Position numbers and translations under genes: made by a program. This document shows positions 52,508-62,005 of a DNA stretch of 64,000 bases, in pieces. The notes under the pieces were generated by a model. The model saw only the letters and a program-made list of their open reading frames with translations. It did no database searches and was not told where the DNA came from. Source of the DNA: LMUY01 sp965199105 (GTDB lineage Bacteria > Pseudomonadota > Alphaproteobacteria > Acetobacterales > Acetobacteraceae); assembly GCA_965199105.1 (NCBI GenBank), contig CBDAQO010000002.1:3720001-3784000 (forward strand), written 5' to 3'. Positions within the stretch are counted from its first letter, which is position 1, and every line of letters starts with the position of its first letter.

Positions 52508-54292
52508 ATGATAATGAGACTGCGTCGTATCGGGTTGTTTTGGCAGTTGCTGCTCCCGTCGCTGCTCGGAGTGCTGCTGGCCGTGATCATCGTCCAAGCA
52601 TGGACGCTGCGGATCAGTCAGGGCGCGCTGCGGCAACAGATGCAGCAAAGCGTCGATGACAGCATGGCGTTGCTCAAACACTCGCTGTCGCCGCTGGGTT
52701 CGGGTTGATCGATCGAGGCTGGGAGCTTGCGTCTGGGCAACACCCCCGTCGCCACGCAAGCTGCTCTGTTGAAGGACGTGGCCGCAATCACCGGCGGGGT
52801 CGCGACGATCTTCAGCGGGGACGAACGGGTCGTGACCACCGTCATGCAGCCGGACGGCACGCCCGCGGTCGGCACCAAGCTCGTGGTCCCAGAGATCCGG
52901 GAGGCCGTGCTCGTCAGGGGCGAGGACTACCGCGGGACGGCGGCGATCGTGGGCAAGCGCTACGTCACGCTCTATCAGCCAATCCGCAACGCCACTGGCG
53001 CCGTCATCGGCATCCTGTTCACCGGGCTCTCCGCCGACAAGCTCGATGCAACTGAAAGTGCCGTTATCGAGCAAGCCTGCCTGGCAGCCATCGTCACCAT
53101 CCTGGTGTTCGGCGCGATCCAGACCTTGCTGCTGAAGCTTTCATTGCGGCCGCTGAACGCCCTGACCCGCGCCACCAAGGAAATCGCCGGGAGCAACTTC
53201 AGCGTGACGATCGGCAGCACCGACCGTTCGGACCAGATTGGCCGGCTGGCACAGTCACTCGACGGCTTCCGGACCGCCGGCTTGCAGATGGCGCGCATGG
53301 AGGCGGAAGCGGCCGAGCAGCGGCGCATCGCCGACGCGCGGCTTCGCCATGAAGAAGCCGAGCAGGCGCGTGCCACGGCCGCGCAGGCGCAGATGGTCCA
53401 GTGCCTGGCCGATGGGTTGGAGCATCTGGCCCAGGGCATGCTCACCCATCAGATCGAGACCAAGTTGGCGGCCGAGTACGAGCCGCTGCGGCTCAACTTC
53501 AATGCCGCGTTGGGCCAACTCTCGGAGCTGATCGGCGGCGTCTCGGGCAAGAGCGACGCGTTGCTGGCAAGCAGCGGCGAGGTGGCTCGCGCCGCCGATG
53601 ACCTGGGGCAACGGACCGAGCAGCAGGTCGCCAGCCTGCGGCAAACTGTCGGCGCGCTGGAGGAGATCACGGCCACGGCGCGGCGCACTGCGGATGGTGC
53701 GACCCAGGCGCGGGACGTGGTGTCGCAAAGCCGGGCCGACGCCGAAAGCTCCGGCGCCATCGTTCGGGACGCGGTGGCGGCGATGACGCAGATCGAGCAG
53801 TCGTCCCAGCAGATCGGCACGATCATCATGGTGATCGACGAGATCGCCTTCCAGACCAATCTCCTGGCGCTCAACGCCGGCGTGGAAGCGGCGCGGGCCG
53901 GGGATGCCGGCCGCGGTTTTGCGGTGGTGGCAAGCGAGGTGCGTGCCCTGGCGCAACGCTCGGCGATGGCGGCCAAGGAGATCAAAGCGCTGGTCTCCAG
54001 CTCCGCCGGGCAAGTCGGCATCGGGGTGAAGCTGGTCGGCGAGACCGGCACCGCGCTCGAGCGGATCGTGGGCCGGGTGACGGCCATCAACACGCTCGTG
54101 CTCGGGATCGCCACGTCCGCCGAGGAGCAGGCGCTGGCACTGGCGCAGGTGAACAGCGCTATCGTGCAGATGGAGCGCGCCAACCACCAGAACGCTTCGA
54201 TGGTGCAGCAGACCACCGATGCGAGCCACGTGATGGCTCAGGACAGCGAGGAACTCGCCCGCCTCACCGGCCGCTTCCAGATCACCCGCTAG
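52508..54292 (+). pseudogene. Methyl-accepting chemotaxis protein interrupted by one in-frame TGA
   Basis: Both parts are in one frame, divided only by TGA at 52706-52708. Before it: helix 1 (IGLFWQLLLPSLLGVLLAVII) and the sensor start LKHSLSPLGSG. After it: SIEAGSLRLGNTPVATQ, TGGVATIFSGDERVVTTVMQPDGTPAVGT, a Cache-type domain, helix 2 near 53080-53130, HAMP (LRPLNALTRATKEIAGSNF), and the signalling tip EIAFQTNLLALNAGVEAARAG. In Cache receptors of this type, LGS.W is usual, so TGA replaces Trp (TGG). Either a recent nonsense mutation, a sequence error, or readthrough. The signalling half could restart near 52727 (TTG) only as a membrane-anchorless fragment. Confidence 0.85.
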
Positions 54293-54394
54293 CGCCGGTC
54301 CGCACCAAGTGGGGCCACCTGATCGCCGAAACAAACGGTTCGACCATCACCAGCGCCTCGATCCGAGCCGGTGATGGCCGAGCCGAGCGGCCGC

Positions 54395-56770
54395 TCACAA
54401 CGAACGGGCGGTCTCGCCGGCGCTGCGGGCCGCGCCGTCTTCCCGCACCACGTAGGTAAAGAAGCGGATGCGCCCGTCCTCGCCGACCTCGCGGTAGACG
54501 CCTTGGATCTCGGTGCTGAGCCCGGGAAACTCGTTTTCCGCGCGTTCGAACATCTCGAGGTAGTCGATCATCGGGGCGGACTGCCGGCCGATCCGCTCAC
54601 CGGGGATGACGGTGGCGATCCCGGGCGGATAGACCAGCATCAGCGTGGCAGCGACCCGGCCGCGGGCCTGGCCGATCGGCAGGTAGTCGACCCGGTTGCG
54701 GGTGAGCATCTGGGCGGCGCGTTGCGGCGGCAGCGCCAGTTCGGGCAGGTGGTCGGCCAGGAATTGCTGGCGTTGCATCGTGCTCACGTCGGCCTCGCGG
54801 TAGAAGGCATGCATCTGGCGGCAGAGGTCGCGCAAGCCGATCCCGCCATAACGCTGCGGCCGCTTGCGCACGAAGCTTGGCACCACGTCCTGCAGTTGGG
54901 CGTTGTCGTCGTGCAGGCGCTTGAACGTCACCAGCCAACTGAGCAGCGTGCCCGCCTTGCTGCTCTCCACGCCGGGGGTGAGCAGGAACAGGATGCTGTG
55001 CAGGTCGTTCTTTTCCGGCACGATGCGGTTTTCCCGCAGATATTCCGCCAGCAGCACGGCCGGAATGCCGTGGTCGGCATAGGCGCCGGTGGCCCGGTCG
55101 AAGCCCGGCATCAGCAACGTGAGCTTGTTCGGGTCGGTCATCGCGTAACCGGGCGCGAGCTGGGTGAAGCCGTGCCAGGCAGCACCCGGTTGCAGCAGCC
55201 AATGCGCCGGGTTGCTGGCCAACTCGTCCGTCGGCACCTCTTCCCACGGCACCACGGCGCCGTTCCAAGGCACCGTGTCCGGCACGAAGGGGTCGAGGAA
55301 CCATCGCCGCGCCGGGTCGGGCTCGGCCTCGTATTCACGCCCGATCGCCCGGATTTTCTTGCGCAGCTCGATGCCCAGCCGGATCGTGTCGTCCCACAGC
55401 ACGGTGCCGGACCGGCCTTTCATCATGTGCGCGCCGACGTCCAGCGAGGCGAAGATGGGGTAGAACGGCGAGGTGCTGGCATGCACCAGGAAGCTCTCGT
55501 TGAAGCGCCGCGCCTCGACCCGGCGTTCCTGGCCGCGGATGTGGCTGTCTTTGATGTGGATTTGTGAGGCTTGCGAGAAGCCGGCGAGCTGCTTGTGGGT
55601 GGATTGCGTGGCGATGATGCCCGGCGCGTCGTCCCCCAGCGCCGTCAGCCCCATCGCAAAGCGCCCGGCGAACAGCGGGTGGAACTTCATGAACCCGGCC
55701 CAGGCTTCGTCGAACAGCAGGTAGTCGCAGAGCGGGCCGAGGCGGCGCAGGATCAGTTCGGCGTCGTTGATGGTACCGTCATAGGTGCATTGCTCGACGA
55801 CGCCGACGCGGAACGGGCGCGGCCGGGTCCAGGCTTGCGGGTCACTTACCAAGGGGTTGCGGCGGATCGCCTGCCGGATCGCGGTCTCGTCCAGTGCGGC
55901 ATGGTCGATCGGGCCGATCATGCCGTAGGCGTTGCGGTCGCTAGGCAGGTAGACCGGGATGCCGCCGGCGAGCAGCAGCGCGCCATGGTGCGCGGCTTTG
56001 TGGTTGTTGCGGTCGAACAACACCAGGTCGCCCTCCGCCACCAGCGCGGACAGCACGATCTTGTTGGAAGCGGAGGTGCCGTTGAGCACGAAATAGGTGC
56101 GCTCGGCGCCGAAGATGGTGGCCGCAGCGCGCTCGGCCGCCAGCGCCGGGCCCTCATGGGTCAGCAGGTCCCCCATCTCGACCACCGAGTTGTCGATGTC
56201 GTCGCGAAACACCGCCGGGCCGAGGTGGTCGACGAAGATGCGCCCGATCGGGCTACGGCTGTAGAACACGCCGCCATTGTGGCCGGGGCAGGTCCAGAGC
56301 TGGTTGCCCTGCTCGGCATAGTCCACCAGCGCACCAAAGAACGGCGTCTTCAGCGTGGCAGCGTAGTTGCGCAGCCGGCTCACCAGGTTGCGCGCGACGA
56401 AATCAGGCGTTTCCTCCGACAGGAAGATGGTGCCGTCGGTGTGGTTCAGCACCTCCACCGGGATGTCCTCCAGCCGTTTGCGCCGCAGCATGATCAGCAC
56501 CGGCATCTCGAGCCCGCGCTTGCGCACCAGCGAGATCAGCCCGGCGGGCTTGCTCAGCATCCCCCGCTTGCCCCAATCCACCACCATGCAGCCGATGGCG
56601 GCGTCGGTCTGGATCGCAAGCTCGGCGTCGTCGGTGCTGCGCGCGACCATCACCGAGAAGCCCAGCCGCTCGGTTTCGGCCACGATCTGCTGCAGCCGCA
56701 GCCAGTCGAGGTCGGTGGTGTTGAACGACGGGGCGCAGATCAGGAACTTGAAGTGGCGCTCGTATTCCAT
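54395..56770 (-). CDS. Orn/Lys/Arg-type PLP decarboxylase (large, fold type I)
   Basis: 791 residues from ATG 56770. The N-terminal flavodoxin-like wing (about 1-130: FKFLICAPSFNTTDLDWL) is followed by the PLP domain with CPGHNGGVFYSRSPIG, LNGTSASNKIVL, FDEAWAGFMKFHPLF and the PLP-binding Lys393 in STHKQLAGFSQ. The C-terminal domain ends near YPPGIATVIPGERIG. It makes a diamine (putrescine, cadaverine or agmatine) from the amino acid; which one is uncertain. Large fold I decarboxylases often form decamers and act in acid stress or polyamine supply. Two bases from the methyltransferase upstream. Confidence 0.92.
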   Translation of the reverse strand: MEYERHFKFLICAPSFNTTDLDWLRLQQIVAETERLGFSVMVARSTDDAELAIQTDAAIGCMVVDWGKRGMLSKPAGLISLVRKRGLEMPVLIMLRRKRLEDIPVEVLNHTDGTIFLSEETPDFVARNLVSRLRNYAATLKTPFFGALVDYAEQGNQLWTCPGHNGGVFYSRSPIGRIFVDHLGPAVFRDDIDNSVVEMGDLLTHEGPALAAERAAATIFGAERTYFVLNGTSASNKIVLSALVAEGDLVLFDRNNHKAAHHGALLLAGGIPVYLPSDRNAYGMIGPIDHAALDETAIRQAIRRNPLVSDPQAWTRPRPFRVGVVEQCTYDGTINDAELILRRLGPLCDYLLFDEAWAGFMKFHPLFAGRFAMGLTALGDDAPGIIATQSTHKQLAGFSQASQIHIKDSHIRGQERRVEARRFNESFLVHASTSPFYPIFASLDVGAHMMKGRSGTVLWDDTIRLGIELRKKIRAIGREYEAEPDPARRWFLDPFVPDTVPWNGAVVPWEEVPTDELASNPAHWLLQPGAAWHGFTQLAPGYAMTDPNKLTLLMPGFDRATGAYADHGIPAVLLAEYLRENRIVPEKNDLHSILFLLTPGVESSKAGTLLSWLVTFKRLHDDNAQLQDVVPSFVRKRPQRYGGIGLRDLCRQMHAFYREADVSTMQRQQFLADHLPELALPPQRAAQMLTRNRVDYLPIGQARGRVAATLMLVYPPGIATVIPGERIGRQSAPMIDYLEMFERAENEFPGLSTEIQGVYREVGEDGRIRFFTYVVREDGAARSAGETARSL

Positions 56771-56772
56771 GG

Positions 56773-57591
56773 TCAGGCGGCATCCTCGGTTTGCCGGGCA
56801 ATTTCGGCGCGCCACCCCGGGATCGTCACCGTCACTGGCAGGCTTGCGTCGCCGGGCGGCTTGGGGTGCGGATTGCCGCGGTTCTGCCACACCACGACGG
56901 TGTCGGAGGCGTCGGGGCCGAAGCCGGCTTCGCCGGCGTCATACGGCAGGTGGGCGGCGAAGCGGCGCTCGAACGCCGGCGAGGCGTCGAACAGCTCGGC
57001 CCAGGTTGGGTTATAATAGATCACGTAGACCTCCCGCGGCGCCGCTTGCATCGCGGCTGCCAGGTTGGCGAGCACCCGTGCCGCCAGCGGACGGCCGAAT
57101 GGATTGTAGAGGAAGATGGCCAGCGACCCGGCGGGGTAGCCGAGCTGCGTCGCGTCGCCATTCACGATGGTGATGCGGCGGCGCTCCGGGTAGGCACGGG
57201 CGAAGGTGGCGGCATTGCTGCGGGCGATGGCCGCCAGTGCCGGTGCGAGCTCCACCCCGGTGAGCCCGGCGAAGCTGAACTCGCTGGCGACCAGCAGCGG
57301 CCGCCCCTTGCCGCAGCCCAGGTCGAAGAAGTGGCAGCGTTCGGGCTGCGGCACGGTGGCGAGGGCGGCGCGGATGATGCTTGGTTGCGCGGCGATGTAG
57401 GCCACGGTAGGCGCGTCGAATGGGTCGTCGGGCTGCAGCAGGTAGCCCGGCAAGCGGCCGCTGGTTTGCACGCCGTGGGCGAGGTCGAACGGGTGCGCGC
57501 GCCGCCAGCCGCGGTCCCGCGCGCTGATGCGCTCGAAGCAGGCGATCATCGCGCGCCGGGCCAAGGGGAACCGGGCCGACGCCCACAGCAC
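56773..57591 (-). CDS. Class I SAM-dependent methyltransferase
   Basis: About 272 residues from GTG 57591, the start that lies just past the tam stop; the start is uncertain. Motif I is HFFDLGCGKGRPLLVASEF near residue 95, motif II acidic GVELAPALAAIA, and DATQLGYPAGSLAIFLYNPFG resembles the D-x-x-PY/NPPF motif of nucleic-acid or N-methyltransferases. Substrate unknown. It is in a minus-strand operon-like run with the decarboxylase gene two bases downstream. Confidence 0.75.
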   Translation of the reverse strand: MLWASARFPLARRAMIACFERISARDRGWRRAHPFDLAHGVQTSGRLPGYLLQPDDPFDAPTVAYIAAQPSIIRAALATVPQPERCHFFDLGCGKGRPLLVASEFSFAGLTGVELAPALAAIARSNAATFARAYPERRRITIVNGDATQLGYPAGSLAIFLYNPFGRPLAARVLANLAAAMQAAPREVYVIYYNPTWAELFDASPAFERRFAAHLPYDAGEAGFGPDASDTVVVWQNRGNPHPKPPGDASLPVTVTIPGWRAEIARQTEDAA

Positions 57592-57613
57592 CCGCTTTAG
57601 CTGGGTGCGAAGG

Positions 57614-58399
57614 CTAGGCGCGCGCGGCAACCACGAACAGCCTGGGAAACAGCAGCAGCCGCTTGCCGTCGGCGCGCACCGGATAGGCCTGCGCGATGGC
57701 CGCCTGGTAGGTCGCCAGGAACGCGGCCCGCTCGGTCTCGTCCAGCGGTGCCAGGAATGGCTGCAGCCCGGTGCCGCGCACCCATTCGACAATGGCGGCC
57801 GCGTCGTCCATGCGGTGGTGGTAGATGGTGCGCCAAACCTCCACTTCGGCGGCGACCGGGGCCAGCAGGTCGTAGTAGCTGGCGGCCGGCAACACGCCGA
57901 GCCGGTCCGCAGCGCCTGCCAGCTTGGCGGCCCATGGCCCCGCGGCAGCGGTCTCGCGCATCAGGCGGTGGGACGGCTCGTCTCGGTTGTCCGGCACCTG
58001 GAACGCCAGCACTCCGCCGGCAGCCAGCAGTCCGAACAGTCGGGGGATGAGCGTGGCATGCTGCGGCACCCATTGCAGCGCGGCGTTGGCGTAGAGCAGG
58101 TCCACCGGCGCGGCTTGCTGCCAGGCCGCGATGTCGCCCAGCTCGAACGCGACGCCGGGCAGCCGAGCGCGCGCGCTGTCGAGCATGGCCGCCGAGCTGT
58201 CGACCCCGGTGATCGCCGACCCGGTGAACCGCTCGGCCAGCAGCTCGGTGGAATTGCCGGGGCCGCAGCCGAGGTCGACCACGCGCGCCGGGTCGCCCGC
58301 CAGCGCCTGGGCCGCCGCAGCGAGCAAGTCCCGCGCCGGGCGGGTGCGCTCCCGCTCGAAGCGGCGATACAGCGCCGGGTTCCAACCGTCGGGCGGCAT
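57614..58399 (-). CDS. tam: Trans-aconitate 2-methyltransferase-like protein
   Basis: 261 residues from ATG 58399 (MPPDGWNPALYRRFERERTRPARDLL). The Tam family N-terminus WNPALYRRFERERTRPA and the SAM motif VVDLGCGPGNSTELLAERF match closely, as does LLYANAALQWVPQH. Tam esterifies trans-aconitate, a spontaneous inhibitor of the TCA cycle. Length equals the family norm. Nine bases separate it from the SDR gene. Confidence 0.9.
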   Translation of the reverse strand: MPPDGWNPALYRRFERERTRPARDLLAAAAQALAGDPARVVDLGCGPGNSTELLAERFTGSAITGVDSSAAMLDSARARLPGVAFELGDIAAWQQAAPVDLLYANAALQWVPQHATLIPRLFGLLAAGGVLAFQVPDNRDEPSHRLMRETAAAGPWAAKLAGAADRLGVLPAASYYDLLAPVAAEVEVWRTIYHHRMDDAAAIVEWVRGTGLQPFLAPLDETERAAFLATYQAAIAQAYPVRADGKRLLLFPRLFVVAARA

Positions 58400-58407
58400 C
58401 CCCGGCG

Positions 58408-59088
58408 TTACCAGGCGACGGTATCGTTCTGGTAGTTGATGTAGCCGCAACCGCCCTGCCCGGCGCGCGCCGCCAATGCGTCCGCCATGCCGCGCACGCT
58501 GGTCGCCACGTCGAGCGGGGCGCTGGCGCCGCCCATGTCGGTGCGGACCCAGCCCGGCGCCACCGCCAGGATCGTGCGCTTGCCGCCGGCCCGCGCCGCG
58601 TAGCTGCGCAGCATCGTGTTCAGCGCCGCCTTGCTCGCGCGATATACCTCCCAGCCGCCACTCTCGTTGTTGGCCACGCTGCCGAGCCCGGACGACATCG
58701 CCGCGATAGTGCCCTCCGGCTTCACCAGGTGCGACAGCGCCTCGATCACCCGCAGCGGGCTCAGCGTGTTGGTGGTCAGCACGCGGACGAACTCGTCGGT
58801 GGCGACGTCGGCCACCGTCTCGGTCGGCCCGTTGGACACGCCGGCGTTGACGAACAGGATGTCCAGCTTGGTGCCGGCAAGGCGCTCGCCCAGCGAGATC
58901 ACCTCGCCGGTGTGGTTAATGTCAACCTTCTCGATGGTGACGCCCCCGCCCAGCTCGGCCAAACCGCCCGGCTTGGCCGCGTCGCGCACCGTGGCGATGA
59001 CGTTCCAGCCACGGCTGGCGTATTCGCCGGCCAGCCCGAGGCCCAGCCCGCGGGACGCGCCGACGATCAAGATGCTCTGTTCACTCAT
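58408..59088 (-). CDS. Short-chain dehydrogenase/reductase (SDR)
   Basis: 226 residues. NAD(P)-binding motif ILIVGASRGLGLGLAGEYASRGW, the NAG motif LFVNAGVSNGPTETV, catalytic Ser in IAAMSSGLGSV, and Tyr-x-x-x-Lys as YRASKAALN. A C-terminal PGWVRTDMGG follows. It resembles YciK/CsgA-type small SDRs. The start ATG 59088 overlaps the LhgO-like stop (ATGA), so the pair is co-translated. Substrate unknown. Confidence 0.9.
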   Translation of the reverse strand: MSEQSILIVGASRGLGLGLAGEYASRGWNVIATVRDAAKPGGLAELGGGVTIEKVDINHTGEVISLGERLAGTKLDILFVNAGVSNGPTETVADVATDEFVRVLTTNTLSPLRVIEALSHLVKPEGTIAAMSSGLGSVANNESGGWEVYRASKAALNTMLRSYAARAGGKRTILAVAPGWVRTDMGGASAPLDVATSVRGMADALAARAGQGGCGYINYQNDTVAW

Positions 59089-60209
59089 GCCGCATGCTCC
59101 ATGTCGCTGCCCTCCAGAACGCCCAACACCGCCTCGCCGATTGCCAACGATGCGGTGAGCCCCGGACTTTCGATGCCGAACAAGTTGACCAGCCCGGGAA
59201 CGCCGTGGGCAGCAGGGCCCAGGATGGCGAAATCCGCTGCCGGCTCGCCGGGCCCGCTGATCTTGGGCCGGATGCCCGCGTAGCCCGGCACCAGAGCGCC
59301 GTCCGGCAGCGCGGGCCAGTAGCGGCGGATGGCGGCGTAGAACCCGGCGGCGCGGCCAGGCTCCACGTCGTAGTCCTCGTGCTCCACCCACTCCACGTCG
59401 GGCCCGAACCGTGCCTGGCCGCCCAGGTCGAGCGTGAGGTGCACGCCAAGGCCGCCGGGCTCGGGAACCGGGTAGATCAGGCGGCGGAACGGGGCGCGTC
59501 CGGCCAGACCGTAGTAGCTGCCCTTGCAGAAGTAGCCGCGCGGGATGCTTTTTGACGGGATCCCGCGGATGCTGCGGGCGAGGGCCGGCGCGTGCAGCCC
59601 GGCCGCGTTCACCAGAATGTGGCATTCGAGCGCCATCGTCGCCTCGCCGCCCACCTCCAGCCGCACGCCCTGGTCGAGTAGTTCGCCGCCCAGCAAAGGC
59701 GCGTGGAACGCCAGCATCGCGCCCGCAGCCTCCGCTTCGCCCTGATAGGCCAGCATGAGGGCGTGGCTGTCGACGATGCCGGTTTCGCTGGAATGGAGTG
59801 CCGCGGCCACGTGCAGCGCGGGTTCCAGCGCCGCCACCTCGGTGATCGAAAGTGAGGTCAGCGCCACGCCATTGGCGGCGGCCTGTGCCCCGATCTGCTC
59901 GAGCGCCGCAGTTTCCGCCGGGTCGGTGGCGACGATCAGCTTGCCCAGCTTGTGGAACGGCACGCCGTGCGCGCCGCAATACTGATACAGCGCCTGCCGC
60001 CCCGCCACGCACAGCCGGGCCTTGAGGCTGCCGGCGGGATAGTAGATACCGGCGTGCACCACCTCGCTGTTGCGCGACGACGTGACGGTGCCGATCGCCT
60101 CGGCCGCCTCCAGCACCAGCACCTCGCGCCCCGACATCGCCAGGGCCCGCGCCACCGCCAGCCCCACCACGCCCGCACCTAGGACGACCGCCTCGACCCT
60201 CTCGACCAT
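59085..60209 (-). CDS. FAD-dependent oxidase, L-2-hydroxyglutarate oxidase (LhgO)-like
   Basis: 374 residues from ATG 60209. DAO-type FAD protein: VVLGAGVVGLAVARALAMSGREVLVLE at the N-terminus, then TSSRNSEVVHAGIYYPAGSLKARLCVAGR, the LhgO-group marker. ETGIVDSHALMLAY and GYAGIRPKISGPGEPAADFAI complete the pattern. Such enzymes oxidise L-2-hydroxyglutarate or related hydroxy acids at the membrane. The upstream end is 28 bases from the divergent flavoprotein gene. Confidence 0.9.
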   Translation of the reverse strand: MVERVEAVVLGAGVVGLAVARALAMSGREVLVLEAAEAIGTVTSSRNSEVVHAGIYYPAGSLKARLCVAGRQALYQYCGAHGVPFHKLGKLIVATDPAETAALEQIGAQAAANGVALTSLSITEVAALEPALHVAAALHSSETGIVDSHALMLAYQGEAEAAGAMLAFHAPLLGGELLDQGVRLEVGGEATMALECHILVNAAGLHAPALARSIRGIPSKSIPRGYFCKGSYYGLAGRAPFRRLIYPVPEPGGLGVHLTLDLGGQARFGPDVEWVEHEDYDVEPGRAAGFYAAIRRYWPALPDGALVPGYAGIRPKISGPGEPAADFAILGPAAHGVPGLVNLFGIESPGLTASLAIGEAVLGVLEGSDMEHAA

Positions 60210-60237
60210 CGCGCCAGCATCCTCCAACGCCGCCCCG

Positions 60238-61506
60238 ATGACCAGAGCCGCGACCGTGGTGGGCGCCGGCCCGGCGGGGCTGATGGCGGCGGAGCGGCTT
60301 GCCCTCGGCGGGGTGCGGGTGACCGTGGTGGACCGCATGCCCACGCCGGCGCGCAAGCTGCTCATGGCCGGGGTCGGCGGGCTGAACCTCACCCACAGCG
60401 AACCCCTCGAGGCGCTGCTGGCGCGCTACGGCACGGCGCGTGACCGGCTCGCCCCCGCCTTGGCCGCCTTTCCGCCGAGCGCGCTGCGGGCCTGGTGCGA
60501 GGCGCTAGGCCAGCCGACCTTCATTGGCAGCAGCGGGCGCGTGTTCCCGCAGGCCATGAAGGCCTCTCCGCTGCTGCGCGCCTGGCTGCGCCGCTTGGAG
60601 GGGCTGGGCGTCACGCTGCGGCCGGGCCATCGCTGGCTCGGTTGGGACAGCTCGGGCGCCGCACGGTTCGACCCGGCGTTGCCGCTGCCCTCGGGCGCGC
60701 TGGTGCTGGCGCTGGGCGGTGCAACCTGGCCGCGGTTGGGCTCGGATGGCGGCTGGGCGGCGGCCTTGCCCGCAGCCGTGGCGCCGTTCCGCCCCGCCAA
60801 TTGCGGCTTCGTGGCACCCTGGAGCGCGCACATGGCGCGACACGCCGGGTCACCGCTGAAGCGCATCGTGGTGCGCTTCGCCGGAGGCAGCAGCGCCGGA
60901 GACGCCGTGCTCACCGAAGCGGGGGTTGAAGGCGGCCCGTTCTACGCCCTGGCGGCACCCCTGCGCGACGCCATCGCCAGCGCGGGGCAGGCGGTGGCGA
61001 TCGTGGATTTGCGGCCGGATTTGACCGTCGCGGTGCTGGAGCAGCGGCTGCAGGCGCCGCGCCGGGGCCAGTCGCTGTCCACCTTCCTGCGCAAGGCGGT
61101 GGGCTTGGCGCCACCGGCCATCGCGTTGCTGCGGGAATGCGCCGGAACGCCGGCCGAGCTGGCCCGCGCGATCAAGGCGGTCGAGCTGCGGCTCACCGGC
61201 ACCAGCAGCCTGGCCCGCGCCATCTCGAGCGCGGGCGGCCTGCGCTGGGAGGCGCTGGACGGCTTCGCGCTACGCCCGCCGCATGCCCCACCGGGGACGT
61301 TCGCCGCGGGGGAGATGCTGGATTGGGAGGCCCCGACCGGCGGCTACCTGCTGCAGGCCGCGTTCAGCACCGGCTACGCGGCGGGTGAAGCGGCGCTCGC
61401 ATGGCTGGCGCTCACGCCGGCCGCAGTGACGGGTGAGTCACGTGCCGCAGCGTCTGCAGCGCCCCATGCATCAGCACCTGCGTGTCCGCGAGCAGGGCGA
61501 GGCTGA
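60238..61506 (+). CDS. HI0933-like flavoprotein (TIGR03862 group)
   Basis: 422 residues. FAD motif VVGAGPAGLMAAERLALGGVRVTVVDRMP, then ARKLLMAGVGGLNLTHSEP, the diagnostic line of the BaiN/HI0933-like family; in the TIGR03862 group this is KLLMAG.GGLNLTH. FIGSSGRVFPQAMKASPLLRAWL and GGLRWEALDGFALR are further marks. The true domain probably ends near residue 400; the Ala-rich tail overlaps the convergent GAF gene by 95 bases. Biochemical function unknown. Confidence 0.87.
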   Translation: MTRAATVVGAGPAGLMAAERLALGGVRVTVVDRMPTPARKLLMAGVGGLNLTHSEPLEALLARYGTARDRLAPALAAFPPSALRAWCEALGQPTFIGSSGRVFPQAMKASPLLRAWLRRLEGLGVTLRPGHRWLGWDSSGAARFDPALPLPSGALVLALGGATWPRLGSDGGWAAALPAAVAPFRPANCGFVAPWSAHMARHAGSPLKRIVVRFAGGSSAGDAVLTEAGVEGGPFYALAAPLRDAIASAGQAVAIVDLRPDLTVAVLEQRLQAPRRGQSLSTFLRKAVGLAPPAIALLRECAGTPAELARAIKAVELRLTGTSSLARAISSAGGLRWEALDGFALRPPHAPPGTFAAGEMLDWEAPTGGYLLQAAFSTGYAAGEAALAWLALTPAAVTGESRAAASAAPHASAPACPRAGRG

Positions 61507-61939
61507 GCAGCCCCGCCATCTGCGCCGGAGTCGGCCGGTGCGGCACTTTGCCGAAGACGCACAGCGCGCCGACGCCACCTGCCAAGGGCACACCGACGTA
61601 GAACCGCAGGCCAGGATCTCCCGCCACCAAGACGTTGTCGGCAAAGCGGCGATCCAACCGCAAGTCGCTCACCACCATCGCGCAGTGGCCGAGCACGGCA
61701 TGGGCGCAGAACGCGACATCCCGCGAAAACTCGGTCTCGGCCGACCCGGTGATCGACTTGAACCAGACCCGGTCGGCGTCCACCAAGGAAACGCCCGCCC
61801 GCAGCGCCGTCGGGAACAAGGCGAGTGCCCGCACCGCAAGCGAGTCGAATCGCGGGTCGGCCGCCGTGTCCAGCAGGTTGAGGCCGTGTAACCGGGCCAG
61901 CCGCCCGGGTTCGTCAAACGCGTGCGCTGCCCGGCCCAT
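61412..61939 (-). CDS. GAF-domain protein
   Basis: 175 residues, a single GAF domain: RLHGLNLLDTAADPRFDSLAVRALALF, GVSLVDADRVWFKS, FCAHAVLG and GLRFYVGVPLAGGVGALCVFG. This is the pattern of GAF domains that precede histidine kinases or cyclases (DRQWFKS...FCAHA), but here it stands alone. Probably a cytoplasmic sensor binding a small ligand. Its C-terminus overlaps the convergent flavoprotein gene. Confidence 0.85.
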   Translation of the reverse strand: MGRAAHAFDEPGRLARLHGLNLLDTAADPRFDSLAVRALALFPTALRAGVSLVDADRVWFKSITGSAETEFSRDVAFCAHAVLGHCAMVVSDLRLDRRFADNVLVAGDPGLRFYVGVPLAGGVGALCVFGKVPHRPTPAQMAGLLSLALLADTQVLMHGALQTLRHVTHPSLRPA

Positions 61940-62005
61940 GGGTGCCCTCCGGGCATCAGTAGACCCCAGCCGGGTTAATCAAATGACAACACGCGACGCA
62001 AAAGC

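Noticed and set aside
52727..54292. Signalling half of the second chemoreceptor as an independent gene
   Set aside because: Same frame as the upstream part, starts with TTG without a ribosome site and inside the Cache domain; treated as one interrupted gene.
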